Shown here: positions 54,780-64,000 of the stretch, piece after piece | Layout of the letters: every line of letters begins with the position of its first letter | Numbering within the stretch: position 1 is the stretch's first letter | Assembly: GCF_030378165.1 (NCBI RefSeq) | Contig: NZ_CP119766.1 | Coordinates: forward strand, 4,030,001 to 4,094,000 | Length of the DNA: 64,000 nucleotides | Direction: 5' to 3' | Source: Flavobacterium panacagri | GTDB lineage: Bacteria; Bacteroidota; Bacteroidia; Flavobacteriales; Flavobacteriaceae | Translations under genes and position numbers: made by a program | The notes under the pieces: generated by a model | What the model was told of the DNA's origin: nothing | The model's input: the letters and a program-made list of their open reading frames with translations, nothing else | The model's database searches: none

Positions 54780-56009
54780 ATGACAACAAAAAAATATATT
54801 AAACTGATCCTTATTTTAGGTTCTTTAACCGCTCTTGGTCCTTTTTCAATTGATATGTATCTGCCTGGTTTCTCAGGAATTGCAAAAGATTTAAACACAA
54901 CTGTAGCAAAAGTTTCTATGAGTTTATCTAGTTATTTTATCGGAATTTCTGCCGGACAGTTGCTTTATGGACCTTTATTAGACCGTTTTGGACGTAAAAA
55001 ACCTTTGTTTATTGGATTATTGGTTTATATTTTAGCGTCCTTGGGCTGTATTTATGTTGCTGATATTGATGCCTTCATATTACTTCGTTTTATTCAAGCT
55101 ATTGGAAGTTGTGCAGCAACTGTGGCTTCAGTCGCAATGGTTCGTGATTTATTTCCTGTAAAAGATATACCGAAAGTTTTTTCTCTTTTAATGCTTGTAG
55201 TCGGGCTTTCGCCAATGCTGGCGCCAACAATTGGTGGTTATGTTACTGAGGATTTAGGTTGGCACGCAGTCTTCTTTATTTTGATGTGTATGGGAATTGT
55301 GATTTTAGCTGCGTCACAAATTGGACTTCCTAACACTTACAAACCAGATACTACGATTTCATTAAAACCAAAACCGATTATTGCTAATTTTCTTTCAGTT
55401 ATAAGAGAGCCTCAATTTTATACATACGCTTTTACGGGAGCAATCGCATTTTCGGGATTGTTTTCTTATGTAGCGGCTTCTCCGATTGTTTTTATGGATA
55501 TTTATAAAGTGGATGCTAAAACTTATGGATGGATTTTTGCCTTAATGTCGGTTAGTTTTATTGGTTCCAGTCAATTGAATTCTATGTTGTTGAAGAGATT
55601 TTCTAGTGAACAGATGATTTTTGGTGCTTTGATTTCACAATCAGTTATCAGTATAATATTTTTAATTTTATCATTAAATAATCTTTTAGGATTGTATGAA
55701 ACTATTGGAATGTTGTTTTTGTTCTTAGCTTGTTTAGGAATTTCAAATCCGAATACTGCAGGATTAACACTTGCTCCTTTTGCTAAAAATACGGGAAGTG
55801 CTTCAGCATTAATGGGGGCTATTCAGTTAGGATTAGGAGCTTTGGCTTCGTTTGCAATTGGAGTTTTTGTGAAAGATTCTGTTGCGCCAATGGTTGCCAT
55901 TATGACGACTACAACCATTACAGCATTTATTGTCCTTAATATTGGAAAACGTTTTATCAAAAATAAAGTAATACTTTCTGATAGTGATGATGTTATGATT
56001 GCTCATTAA
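54780..56009 (+). CDS. Bcr/CflA-type multidrug efflux MFS transporter
   Basis: 409 residues, 12 membrane helices. The N-terminal PFSIDMYLPGF and the MFS loop LLYGPLLDRFGRKKP are typical of the Bcr/CflA drug-resistance subfamily of 12-helix transporters. It would export drugs by proton antiport at the inner membrane. Divergent from the small secreted-protein gene; terminator follows. Confidence 0.88.
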   Translation: MTTKKYIKLILILGSLTALGPFSIDMYLPGFSGIAKDLNTTVAKVSMSLSSYFIGISAGQLLYGPLLDRFGRKKPLFIGLLVYILASLGCIYVADIDAFILLRFIQAIGSCAATVASVAMVRDLFPVKDIPKVFSLLMLVVGLSPMLAPTIGGYVTEDLGWHAVFFILMCMGIVILAASQIGLPNTYKPDTTISLKPKPIIANFLSVIREPQFYTYAFTGAIAFSGLFSYVAASPIVFMDIYKVDAKTYGWIFALMSVSFIGSSQLNSMLLKRFSSEQMIFGALISQSVISIIFLILSLNNLLGLYETIGMLFLFLACLGISNPNTAGLTLAPFAKNTGSASALMGAIQLGLGALASFAIGVFVKDSVAPMVAIMTTTTITAFIVLNIGKRFIKNKVILSDSDDVMIAH

Positions 56010-56076
56010 AAGTAGAAATTCCAATTTTTTAAATTCCAAAAACTTTAAATCAAATAAGCTTTGCAATAAGCAAGAA

Positions 56077-56104
56077 AGCCGAAATCAAATAATTTCGGCT
56101 TTTG
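56077..56104 (+). terminator. Terminator after MFS gene
   Basis: AGCCGAAAT (56077-56085) pairs with ATTTCGGCT (56092-56100), loop six bases, followed by TTTTG. Lies between convergent genes. Confidence 0.8.
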
Positions 56105-56136
56105 TTTTCATTACAATTCTTTGGAATCTTATTCTT

Positions 56137-57402
56137 TTAGTTCTGAGTTTTTTTATCTGGTCTAATGATCATTCTAAGAGATTGATCTTTTGCAAAATAA
56201 GCCACCATCCAATTCCAGAAAGTATTTAATCTGTTTCTATAAGTGATCAAGGAAATTAAGTGAATAAACAACCAAATAATCCAAGCAAAGAAACCTTTAA
56301 AGTGCCATTTTGGACTTGGCAAATCCACAACAGCTTTTGCTTTTCCGATAATTGCCATTGATCCTTTATCGTTGTAAGCAAATGGTTTAAGTGGTTTGTT
56401 CGTAACCATTGCTTTAAAGTTTTTAGCCAGATTTAATCCCTGTTGGATTGCAACTTGCGCAACCTGCGGATGTCCGTCAGGGAAATTTTTATCTCCGGCT
56501 GTAATGGCAGTATCTCCAATTGCATAAATGTGATCCACGCCATTTACTTTGTTAAATTCATCTGTTGCCATACGTCTTCCGCGGCCATAACTTTCTTTTG
56601 GAATTCCTTCGAAAATTTTAGCCGAAACTCCCGCCGCCCAAATTAAGTTTTTGGTTTTGATGGTTTCTCCGTTTTCAAACATTACAGTATCATCAACATA
56701 ATCAACTACCTTGGTATTTAATTTTACAACAACTCCTAATTTAGTTAAGGCTTCCAAAGTATCTTTTTGAGATTCTTTGCTCATTGGTGCTAATAAAGCA
56801 TCGCCACCATCAACTAAATAAACGTTGCTTGCAGAAGTATCTAATTCAGGATATTCTTTTAAAAGGATGTTTTTTCGCATTTCGGCAAACATACCGGAAA
56901 CCTCCACACCTGTCGGCCCCCCTCCTGCTACTACAATTGTAAGTAATTTACGTCTTTTGCGCATGTCTTTACAAATGGCAGCTTTTTCAAGGTTCTTAAG
57001 CAGCGTATTACGCATTACGATGGCATCATTTAAGGTTTTCATCGGAATGGCATTTTTCATAACGTTTTCCATACCAAAATAACTCGTTTCTGCTCCAGTG
57101 GCAAAAACAAGATAATCGTATTCCAATTCTCCGTTGCTTAAAGTGATTTTCTTTTCAGCGGGAGAAACAGATAATAATTCGCCTAAACGAAAACTTAGAT
57201 TCTTTTTTCCTGCGAAAAATTTTCTAAATGGATAACTGATGCTGGAAGGCTCTAAAAATGCCGTAGCAACTTGATATATAAGTGGTGGGAAAAAGTTATA
57301 ATTATTTTTGTCTACAAGGGTTACTTGTATTTGAGGCTGATTTACAAGCTCTTTTGCTAGATTGATTCCTGCAAATCCGCCTCCAATAATGACTATTTTC
57401 AT
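56137..57402 (-). CDS. ndh: Type II NADH:quinone oxidoreductase
   Basis: 421 residues. FAD-binding GGGFAGINLAKEL at the N-terminus, NADH-binding VVAGGGPTGVEVSGMFAEM in the middle, and YAIGDTA for FAD near the end. The last 60 residues (FFAWIIWLFIHLISLITYRN) are hydrophobic or amphipathic and attach it to the inner membrane. It passes electrons from NADH to menaquinone without pumping protons. The gene symbol is by family resemblance. Confidence 0.88.
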   Translation of the reverse strand: MKIVIIGGGFAGINLAKELVNQPQIQVTLVDKNNYNFFPPLIYQVATAFLEPSSISYPFRKFFAGKKNLSFRLGELLSVSPAEKKITLSNGELEYDYLVFATGAETSYFGMENVMKNAIPMKTLNDAIVMRNTLLKNLEKAAICKDMRKRRKLLTIVVAGGGPTGVEVSGMFAEMRKNILLKEYPELDTSASNVYLVDGGDALLAPMSKESQKDTLEALTKLGVVVKLNTKVVDYVDDTVMFENGETIKTKNLIWAAGVSAKIFEGIPKESYGRGRRMATDEFNKVNGVDHIYAIGDTAITAGDKNFPDGHPQVAQVAIQQGLNLAKNFKAMVTNKPLKPFAYNDKGSMAIIGKAKAVVDLPSPKWHFKGFFAWIIWLFIHLISLITYRNRLNTFWNWMVAYFAKDQSLRMIIRPDKKTQN

Positions 57403-57482
57403 ATAGGTTGTAATTAATAGGATTATAGAATAATTCCTTATAAAAGTACAACTTTAATAAACAATGACAAAAGTCATATTAT

Positions 57483-58817
57483 TTACTTTTTGAATTTTTT
57501 AACTGTTTTATCAACTATATCGATTTTGTTCTGTAAGACATAACTCGCCATTAATTTTTCGATTAGTTCTTCTTTCGTTAAATGATGAAAAACGGTTTTC
57601 ACTTTTGTTTTTAAATCGGCAGAAAGATCATGATTTGGTTTTGTTTTGAAGATTTGTTTTGCCCATAAAAGCATATTATTTTCTTCAAGACTAGCGGCGG
57701 TTGGTTTTTTAAACTCAGAAAATTTAATTCCCAATTCTCTTTCAAAATCAGCAATTTCGAAAACTTCTTCTTGTTGTAATACAGTTAACGAAAGTCCTTT
57801 TGCCCCTGCCCTTGCGGTTCTTCCGCTTCGATGTACATAATTTTCGTAAGTGTCAGGTAAGTGGTAGTTAATTACATACGAAATCTCCTTTACATCTATT
57901 CCTCTTGCTGCTAAATCGGTTGCAACCAAAATATTAATATGTCCTTCACGAAACTGTTCCATTATTCTATCGCGAATTCCCTGTGTCAAACTTCCATGAA
58001 GTGCTCCAGACGAAAATTTATTGATTGCCAGATTCTTAGCCAGTTTATTTACGGCAGCTTTCGTTTTACAGAAAATAATTCCTCTTTCTCCATCTCTTGA
58101 ATTTAAGAAATGCATTAAGACTTCTAATTTTTCAATTGGGTCAACCACAATATATTCATGATCTATTCCTTCGTTTCCAACAGTTTCCATATTGGCGCTT
58201 AGCTGCACTACATTTTTATTCAAATAATTCTGAATCAATTGTTTGATAGCGCCTGGAAGTGTTGCTGAAAATAAAAGCGTGCGACGTTTTTTAGGAAGTT
58301 CGGCAACAATCTCGTCCAAACCTTCTTTTAGAATGGCAATCATTTCGTCTGCTTCGTCTAAAACCAAATATTCAGTAGTTTTTAAATCAATTGCTTTGCG
58401 CTGAATCAAATCTATTAAACGTCCTGGAGTTGCTACCACAATCTGAGCTCCTTCTTTTAATCTTTCGATTTGCGGTTTTATTGGAGTTCCTCCACAAATG
58501 GAAGCAATTGATATACTTGGAATATATTTTGAAAAACCTTCTAAGTTTCTAACAATCTGCTGTCCTAGTTCTCTTGTTGGTACTAAAATCACTGCTTGAA
58601 CTGCTGTTGATTCTGCATTAACTAATTCTAGTAATGGAAGTCCAAAAGCAGCTGTTTTTCCTGTTCCGGTTTTTGCTAAACCTACAATATCATGATTTTC
58701 AGATAGTAAAAGCGGAATTGTTTTTTGTTGAATTTCAGTGGGTTCAACGATATTTAATTCGCCTAAAGCTTTTAGAATTGGCGCTGAAAGTCCTAATGTT
58801 GAGAATTGTTTAGACAT
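57483..58817 (-). CDS. DEAD-box RNA helicase
   Basis: About 444 residues from the ATG at 58817; the longer frame to 58850 adds MKPETLNKLKN in repeat-like DNA and is less likely. Motifs: FSTLGLSAPILKALGELNI (Q motif region), AKTGTGKTAAFGLP, DEAD in VLDEADEM, SAT, and HRSGRTARAG. Unwinds RNA, in ribosome assembly or cold adaptation. The upstream spacer contains large inverted repeats. RhlE/DbpA-like type cannot be told apart. Confidence 0.9.
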   Translation of the reverse strand: MSKQFSTLGLSAPILKALGELNIVEPTEIQQKTIPLLLSENHDIVGLAKTGTGKTAAFGLPLLELVNAESTAVQAVILVPTRELGQQIVRNLEGFSKYIPSISIASICGGTPIKPQIERLKEGAQIVVATPGRLIDLIQRKAIDLKTTEYLVLDEADEMIAILKEGLDEIVAELPKKRRTLLFSATLPGAIKQLIQNYLNKNVVQLSANMETVGNEGIDHEYIVVDPIEKLEVLMHFLNSRDGERGIIFCKTKAAVNKLAKNLAINKFSSGALHGSLTQGIRDRIMEQFREGHINILVATDLAARGIDVKEISYVINYHLPDTYENYVHRSGRTARAGAKGLSLTVLQQEEVFEIADFERELGIKFSEFKKPTAASLEENNMLLWAKQIFKTKPNHDLSADLKTKVKTVFHHLTKEELIEKLMASYVLQNKIDIVDKTVKKFKK

Positions 58818-58835
58818 GTTCTTTAATTTGTTTAA

Positions 58836-58972
58836 AGTTTCAGGTTTCAAGTTACACCAAAAACTTAATAAGTTGAAAGGAGAAATTACATTTGCTTTGA
58901 AATGCTATTTCTCCTTTTATAATTATGATAATATTTTAGATTCCAATAACTTGAAACATGAAACCTGAAACA
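58836..58972. repeat. Inverted-repeat spacer between two helicase genes
   Basis: An outer pair resembling GTTTCAGGTTTCAAGTTA and its inverse near 58943-58972 encloses an inner stem AAAGGAGAAAT (58876-58886) / ATTTCTCCTTT (58907-58917). The core resembles the 96-bp hairpin repeats elsewhere in the window. No T run on the minus strand. Confidence 0.55.
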
Positions 58973-58989
58973 ATTAAACTTTTAAATTA

Positions 58990-60528
58990 TCAATCTGGCT
59001 CATTCATGATTTTCTCACGATACTTTTTACCAATTAATAAAGTTAATCTTTGTTTGTAATCATCAACCAGCCATTCACGGTAGTTTTTACTGCATTGGCT
59101 TAAACATTTTGAATAACGTTTGATACGATCTTCAATATCATCATCCAGTTCTTTTGCCAGCATTTTAGCTTCCTGAAGTGTTTCTGTGTTATCAACGCAC
59201 ATTCCGGCATGCTGGTCTAAAGATTTATCTAAAACAACTTTAGAACGAAGATTTTGCTTGATGATTAATTTGTGCTCTTCATCAACATCAAAACTCACAT
59301 CGGCCGTTTTGCTGAATTTAGCACGTAACTCAGCTGGCATGCTGTATTTGAAAAACATCTCAATTTCTTGGTCATCACGAAGGTTTTCCAAATAAAACTC
59401 CGGCGATTTAAAAATATGCTGCCAGTTTACAGGATCGCTCCATAAACCAAAACGTGCAGCATTGTTTCCTAAATCGATTACTGTAAATTCATCTTTTCCA
59501 GGTAATTTACGAGAACCACGACCGATCATTTGGAAATATAAAGTCAACGATTTTGTTGCTCTATTTAAGATGATGGTTTCTACTGTAGGTTCATCAAAAC
59601 CAGTTGTCAAAATTCCGACAGAAGTCAAAATTGCGTCAGGAGTCTTTTTAAACCATTGTAATATATCTTTACGTTCTTCAGAACTACTTGTATTATCAAG
59701 GTGTCGAATATCGTAACCTGCTTCTCTAAAGGTTTCATAAACGTATAAAGAAGTATGGATACCGTTGTTGAAAATCAACGTTTTCTTACCTAAAGATCGT
59801 TCAGTATAAGCATGAAGCAATTTTTCCTGCATTAAAGTATTGGTATACAAATCATCAGATGATTTTACTGTATAATCACCGTTGATCCCAACCTTTAATG
59901 AAGTTAATCCAACGTCATAACTATACGTTGTTGCTTTTGCCAAAAATCCTTTATCAATCAATGATCCAATAGTGTCTCCTACAATAAGTTCATTGTAGCT
60001 TTGGTGCATTGGCAGCTTTATATTAGAGCTCAAAGGTGTTGCAGTTACCCCAAGAATAAAAGCATTTTTGAATGAGTTTAATAATTTTCTAAAGGAATTG
60101 TAATGCGCCTCATCAATAATAACCAAACCGATATTGTCTAAATGAAGTTTTTCATCATTAATACGGTTTTTCAAAGTTTCGACCATCGCCACAAAACAAG
60201 AAAAATCATTTTGGTCTGGCAGTTCTTTTACTTTACTATTGATTATTTTGTTTGTAACGCCAAAACCAGTCAACATTTTTGAAGTCTGTTTACATAATTC
60301 GATACGATGCGTTAAAACCACCACTTTTTTATCATTGTGTGACAGATAGCGGCGAACGATTTCAGAAAATATTACTGTTTTTCCTCCTCCTGTTGGAAGC
60401 TGATACAGTAAATGATGTTTCGGAGGAGCATTGTCTAAACGATCAAAAATAGCATCAATATCGCCTTTTTGGTATGCGTAAAGTTCTTTTTTATCTTCTC
60501 TTTGTATTTCTAATGTGTTTTGAGACAT
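58990..60528 (-). CDS. DEAD/DEAH-type superfamily 2 helicase
   Basis: 512 residues. QLPTGGGKTVIFSEIVRRY (Walker A), VVVLTHRIEL, VIIDEAHYNS (DEAH), GVTATPL and QMIGRGSRKLPGKD (motif VI) are the SSL2-like/type III restriction-like helicase set. No nuclease or other domain is fused; the C-terminal 130 residues are helical. Likely DNA or RNA remodelling; exact role unknown. Start agrees with a T-rich leader. Confidence 0.85.
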   Translation of the reverse strand: MSQNTLEIQREDKKELYAYQKGDIDAIFDRLDNAPPKHHLLYQLPTGGGKTVIFSEIVRRYLSHNDKKVVVLTHRIELCKQTSKMLTGFGVTNKIINSKVKELPDQNDFSCFVAMVETLKNRINDEKLHLDNIGLVIIDEAHYNSFRKLLNSFKNAFILGVTATPLSSNIKLPMHQSYNELIVGDTIGSLIDKGFLAKATTYSYDVGLTSLKVGINGDYTVKSSDDLYTNTLMQEKLLHAYTERSLGKKTLIFNNGIHTSLYVYETFREAGYDIRHLDNTSSSEERKDILQWFKKTPDAILTSVGILTTGFDEPTVETIILNRATKSLTLYFQMIGRGSRKLPGKDEFTVIDLGNNAARFGLWSDPVNWQHIFKSPEFYLENLRDDQEIEMFFKYSMPAELRAKFSKTADVSFDVDEEHKLIIKQNLRSKVVLDKSLDQHAGMCVDNTETLQEAKMLAKELDDDIEDRIKRYSKCLSQCSKNYREWLVDDYKQRLTLLIGKKYREKIMNEPD

Positions 60529-60637
60529 TGTTTATTTTTGGATTTTTGCAAAAATACATCGAAAAAACAGTTATTCATCTTTTTTTAACCTAAAATAAAT
60601 GTTTTTTTTAAACTAAGATTTTTTATGAGAAGGGCGT

Positions 60638-61171
60638 TTAGTAGTCGATTTTCTCTAAAATTGCCTCAAAATCGTACTTATTTTTCCATTTTTGGTTTAC
60701 AGTTTCTTCCAAAATACCATTAATTCGCAATTTAAAATCGTTAAAAATTCCATTTGCAACAATAAAATTAACAGCTTGTTCAAAAGAATTAAAGATACTT
60801 TTGTAGAATAATTCCTGCTTGATGAAATTTTGAGAAGAATAGGTTTGGGCAATTTCGATATTGTACAACATAATATCAGCCAAAACAAAAGAATCGACTC
60901 CAAGCGTCATAAAATGTTTGATCAATTTCTGAGCAACCGATCTTCGCATTTTGGCTTTTGGGCGCCATTTTGCTCCTGGTTTTTTAATCGGGAAATATTC
61001 GTGCGAGATTTTGACTTTTGCTTCTTGAAGTAATTTGTCTTCCTTCGGATTGAAAACAAAATCATAATAGGTTTTTACAGGAGCAAATTTTTCATATAAT
61101 TCAATTAGTTGTTCTTCTAATTGTTCCTTAGTTAATTCTCCTAAATATTTTTTTAAATCTCTTTTACTCAT
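60638..61171 (-). CDS. DUF6155-like protein
   Basis: About 177 residues from MSKRDLKKYLGELTKEQLEE; an ATG two codons upstream is possible. Basic C-terminal half with GAKWRPKAKMRRSVAQKLI and two further helices. The pattern matches the DUF6155 group (function unknown). The helicase gene follows on the same strand after 110 bases. Confidence 0.65.
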   Translation of the reverse strand: MSKRDLKKYLGELTKEQLEEQLIELYEKFAPVKTYYDFVFNPKEDKLLQEAKVKISHEYFPIKKPGAKWRPKAKMRRSVAQKLIKHFMTLGVDSFVLADIMLYNIEIAQTYSSQNFIKQELFYKSIFNSFEQAVNFIVANGIFNDFKLRINGILEETVNQKWKNKYDFEAILEKIDY

Positions 61172-61274
61172 TATCAAAACTTAAGATTACAAAAGTAAAT
61201 TACTTTCTTAACAAATACCTCAAAAACCAACGATATTACTTAATTTTGCGCGCATAAACTTAAAAAATATATAC

Positions 61275-61568
61275 ATGCTCAAGATTTTCAAAGTTACCGC
61301 AATTTTAGAGGGAATCTCTTATTTAGTATTATTTGCTAATATGTTGATTATCAAAAATAATAATCCTGAACTTTATCATACATTATTACGTCCTTTAGGA
61401 ATGACACATGGAGTGTTATTTATTGGCTATATCCTTCTGGCTTTTTTATTGAAAAAATCAATGAATTGGGATTTAAAAACTTTCGCCATTATTCTGGTTG
61501 CTTCACTTATTCCTTTTGGAACTTTTTATATTGAGAAAAAGTATTTAGAAACTAAAGCAAATGCATAA
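61275..61568 (+). CDS. DUF3817 family membrane protein
   Basis: 97 residues with three membrane helices; FKVTAILEGISYLVLFANML is the DUF3817 opening and GMTHGVLFIGYI the second helix. Stop overlaps the MscS gene start by eight bases, so the two are translationally coupled. Function unknown; related to the YdhI/YqhR-type integral membrane proteins. Confidence 0.85.
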   Translation: MLKIFKVTAILEGISYLVLFANMLIIKNNNPELYHTLLRPLGMTHGVLFIGYILLAFLLKKSMNWDLKTFAIILVASLIPFGTFYIEKKYLETKANA

Positions 61569-62817
61569 GCTTTTGGATAAAATATTTAATTTTTTATACC
61601 CCGTTTTCAGAGATTGGGGAATGAGTCGTAATGTTGCGTCTTATACCAGTTTAATCTTTAATATTGCTATTTTAATAGCTCTGGCCTATATAATTTATTA
61701 TGCGGCCAAATTTATATTAGTCACTTTGACGGCCGTTTTTGCACAGCGTACCAAAACAAAGTTTGACGATTATTTAATTCAAAACAAAACAACCAGATAT
61801 ACAGCTTATCTAATTCCGTTTTTCTTTATTTACAAAGCAGTTCCCGTCATTTTAGATAAATATGAATATTGGGAACTGATTTTTGGAAAAATTGTCGGTG
61901 TATATATCGTTTTGCTAGGATTATGGATTGTTCGAACTGTTTTTAATTCGCTGCGAGATTATTTAAAACAAAAACCAGAATACAGCGATAAACCAATTGA
62001 CAGTTTCGTTCAGGTTATTATGATTGTGCTCTGGATTTTTGGAGTTGCGATGATTATTTCGACTTTATTCGGAATCAAAAAAGGTGAATTATTAACCATT
62101 CTTGGAACGCTTTCAGCTATTATCATCTTGATTTTTAGGGATACTATTTTAGGATTTGTTTCGAGTGTCCAGGTTGCCATAAACGATATGGTTCGTATTG
62201 GAGACTGGATTACAATGGATAAGTTTGGTGCCGATGGAGATGTTATCGAAATCAATTTGACAACAGTAAAAGTTCGAAATTTTGATAATACCATTACCAC
62301 TATTCCAACTTACGCTTTAAGTTCAGATTCTTTTCAGAATTGGCGTGGCATGCAAAAATCTGATGGGAGACGTATTAAAAGACATGTCTTAATCAAAAGC
62401 AGTACCATTCGTTTTTTAAATGACGAAGATTTACAGCAATTAAGAAAAGTCCAGTTGATTACATCTTATATTGACAGCCGACAAACTGAAATTGATCGAT
62501 ACAATGATTTGAGAGGTGTTGATAAAACGCTTTCGCTGAATGGACGAAATATGACCAATTTAGGTTTGTTTCGAAAATATATCATGCAGTATTTAGTCAA
62601 TCATCCGGGATTGAACAAAGACATGCATATCATGTGCAGGCAATTGCAGTCTACAGCGCACGGAGTTCCGTTAGAAATTTATGTTTTCTCAAGTGATAAA
62701 CGGTGGGCAAACTACGAATATATCATGGCGGATATTTTCGATCACGTAATGGCTTCTGTAAAATATTTTGATTTGGAAATATTTGAACTTCCTTCTACAA
62801 TAGGGAAATTTGAATAG
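61561..62817 (+). CDS. Mechanosensitive ion channel, MscS family
   Basis: 418 residues. Several N-terminal helices precede the pore-lining helix (about 170-200, LLTILGTLSAIIILIFRDTI) and the MscS beta domain with FVSSVQVAINDMVRIGDWIT and VRNFDNTITTIPTY. The C-terminal domain extends to residue 418. Releases solutes on hypo-osmotic shock. Coupled to the DUF3817 gene by overlap, suggesting a joint membrane role. Confidence 0.9.
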   Translation: MHKLLDKIFNFLYPVFRDWGMSRNVASYTSLIFNIAILIALAYIIYYAAKFILVTLTAVFAQRTKTKFDDYLIQNKTTRYTAYLIPFFFIYKAVPVILDKYEYWELIFGKIVGVYIVLLGLWIVRTVFNSLRDYLKQKPEYSDKPIDSFVQVIMIVLWIFGVAMIISTLFGIKKGELLTILGTLSAIIILIFRDTILGFVSSVQVAINDMVRIGDWITMDKFGADGDVIEINLTTVKVRNFDNTITTIPTYALSSDSFQNWRGMQKSDGRRIKRHVLIKSSTIRFLNDEDLQQLRKVQLITSYIDSRQTEIDRYNDLRGVDKTLSLNGRNMTNLGLFRKYIMQYLVNHPGLNKDMHIMCRQLQSTAHGVPLEIYVFSSDKRWANYEYIMADIFDHVMASVKYFDLEIFELPSTIGKFE

Positions 62818-62827
62818 GTTCTTTTAA

Positions 62828-62948
62828 TTTAACCGCAAAGAACGCAAGTTTTTTATATACTGAACTTGAAAAAAACGTAAAGTTCGCAAAGCTTTGTGTA
62901 AAAAACTTTGCGAACCTTGCGTAAATCTTTGCGTTCTTCGCGGTTAAA
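62828..62948. repeat. Compound inverted repeat of CGCAAAG type
   Basis: TTTAACCGCAAAGAACGCAA (start at 62828) is answered by GCGTTCTTCGCGGTTAAA ending at 62948; inside, ACGTAAAGTTCGCAAAG pairs with CTTTGCGAACCTTGCGT. A nested hairpin of about 120 bases between convergent genes. Related unpaired copies occur at 21071-21120 and near 18590. Confidence 0.7.
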
Positions 62949-62963
62949 CTTTTAAATCTGAGA

Positions 62964-63380
62964 CTACTCAGTCACTTCTTCAAAAACAAATTCGGCATTA
63001 TTATATTCAATTGGAACTCCTGGAACAAAGCACGGAAGATTAAAATAAGTGCCTATTACTCCTTTTCCTAAAAAGAGTTTGTTGTCTTTCTTTAAAAGAG
63101 CAAGAGGAACTCTTTTCCAGCTGCCACCGAAAGAAATATAATGATAATCACCGCGAAGGGTGTCGCCTCTTAAATCGCCTCTAACATCTCCAGAATCTTT
63201 TCCAAATCCATAATGAAAGATTTCGTATCGACCGTAAAAACGTTTGTTGTTGATATGTATATCCAAAACGGCTGTATCTTTATTGTTTACAGCACGATAG
63301 AATTTATGATTGTATTTTTCTTTATTTTCTTTCGAATTACAAGAAACTATTAATAGACAGAGAAATAGAGCTAATCGCAT
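62964..63380 (-). CDS. Small hypothetical lipoprotein
   Basis: 138 residues, lipoprotein signal MRLALFLCLLIVSCNSKENK (Cys14). The mature part is beta-rich with repeated GDVRGDLRGDTLRGDYHY, a G-D-x-R/L repetition giving a regular beta arrangement. No family recognised. Envelope location predicted. Confidence 0.65.
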   Translation of the reverse strand: MRLALFLCLLIVSCNSKENKEKYNHKFYRAVNNKDTAVLDIHINNKRFYGRYEIFHYGFGKDSGDVRGDLRGDTLRGDYHYISFGGSWKRVPLALLKKDNKLFLGKGVIGTYFNLPCFVPGVPIEYNNAEFVFEEVTE

Positions 63381-63462
63381 ATTTTATTTTTATAAAAAAA
63401 CAAAAATAGGTTTTACCATGGGATTATTTCTTTAACTTTAAGAAAAACTTTAAACAAATACC

Positions 63463-63870
63463 ATGGAAGATAGAGACACTTTTTTAAAAGAATTCAGAGG
63501 CGAAACTTTAGGAACCGTAAGTGCTCAATCTTCTGCAGATGAGATCTTTCAAAATCAGACGATAAGGCCTATTTTAAAATTGCAGAATGATTTATTTATA
63601 GCCGTTTTTATTAATTACGTAAACAAAAATAAACCTGATTTTTATTCGTATTCGGTCGAAAAGAAATTGCAGACAATTGAAAATTCTATTCAAAAAGATA
63701 TCAAATTCAGAAATTCATTAAAAGGAATCGTTATGGCGCTCTTTACAGTTGATGAATACAATACCTATATTCAGAATTCTTCTGACTTAAATAAGCGAAT
63801 GATGAATTTACTAATTGACCGATTGAAAAATCAGGTGCAGTTGTTTGAAGTGGAATCGGATTCGAAGTAA
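63463..63870 (+). CDS. Hypothetical cytoplasmic helical protein
   Basis: 135 residues, no signal; N-terminus MEDRDTFLKEFRGETLGTVS, then mostly helices (e.g. LFIAVFINYVNKNKP and MMNLLIDRLKNQVQLFE). Widely conserved-looking flavobacterial protein of unknown function. Next gene (lipoprotein) begins 20 bases later on the same strand. Confidence 0.65.
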   Translation: MEDRDTFLKEFRGETLGTVSAQSSADEIFQNQTIRPILKLQNDLFIAVFINYVNKNKPDFYSYSVEKKLQTIENSIQKDIKFRNSLKGIVMALFTVDEYNTYIQNSSDLNKRMMNLLIDRLKNQVQLFEVESDSK

Positions 63871-63890
63871 AATCTTAAGTCGAGAAAGTA

Positions 63891-64000
63891 ATGAATAAAA
63901 TTTTATACTTTTTCTTTCTAATTTTTATTATCTCCTGCAACATAAAGGATAAGGAAAGATGGGATGATGAAAAAGAATATTGGTCTCCGCTTATGGAGGC
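63891..64000 (+). CDS. Putative lipoprotein, 3' truncated by window
   Basis: Only the first 36 codons are visible. They encode MNKILYFFFLIFIISCNIKD, a lipoprotein signal with the Cys at residue 16 (ISC), followed by a charged start of the mature part (KERWDDEKEYWSPLME). The rest is outside the window. Confidence 0.6.
   Translation, partial: MNKILYFFFLIFIISCNIKDKERWDDEKEYWSPLME

Overview
The window is AT-rich DNA (about one third G+C by eye) from a flavobacterium, most likely Flavobacterium. This rests on the -33 TTG / -7 TAnnTTTG type promoters, weak Shine-Dalgarno signals, the gene content (a SusC/D-associated metallohydrolase with a DUF4302 lipoprotein, DUF4846, class II IlvC, fused HisB and HisIE) and many short palindromic intergenic repeats. 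No rRNA or tRNA gene was recognised.

Layout. 0-2.2 kb: end of a Sus-type surface-lipoprotein operon. 2.3-12.9 kb: fabG, a large von Willebrand-type membrane protein, small hypothetical genes, a DUF4846/M15 peptidase pair, a LysR regulator with a YeiH-type exporter, and a zinc phospholipase/nuclease. 12.9-17.3 kb: an LtaS-like membrane sulfatase divergent from a two-component system. 17.4-25.8 kb: the complete histidine operon hisG-D-C-B-(SUKH)-H-A-F-IE, preceded by a His-rich leader peptide and terminator (attenuator). 25.9-31.1 kb: CBM9-like protein, M1 aminopeptidase, class D beta-lactamase and a helical hypothetical protein. 31.2-39.5 kb: leuA, leuB, then ilvD-B-N-C behind an Ile/Val-rich leader peptide and terminator. 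40-45.1 kb: acs and, in the opposite direction, a DUF294/CBS nucleotidyltransferase-like regulator with a DEDDh-type exonuclease that lacks two family residues.

The most interesting region is 45.8-53.7 kb: a compact block of 13 closely packed, mostly small plus-strand genes. It has a Rep_trans-type rolling-circle initiator, a predicted double-jelly-roll coat protein, a membrane-anchored peptidoglycan-cleaving enzyme and several one-helix membrane proteins. There is no integrase and no ORF with a Walker-A packaging ATPase motif. I read it as an integrated small icosahedral membrane-containing phage of the FLiP/PM2-like kind, probably with an ssDNA genome. It is bracketed by two 28-bp sequences with the 11-6-11 layout of XerCD dif sites. 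Predominant gene direction changes from + to - around this place, as expected near a replication terminus. It also carries candidate replication and regulatory DNA: a perfect hairpin before rep, a 50-bp array of 10-bp repeats after a small putative DNA-binding gene, and a large hairpin between structural genes.

53.7-64 kb: small secreted proteins (one a paralogue of a gene just inside the element), a Bcr/CflA-type efflux pump, type II NADH dehydrogenase, two helicases, DUF6155 and DUF3817 proteins, an MscS channel, and small lipoproteins; the last gene runs off the window. All assignments come from reading sequence and family motifs; no database search was run.
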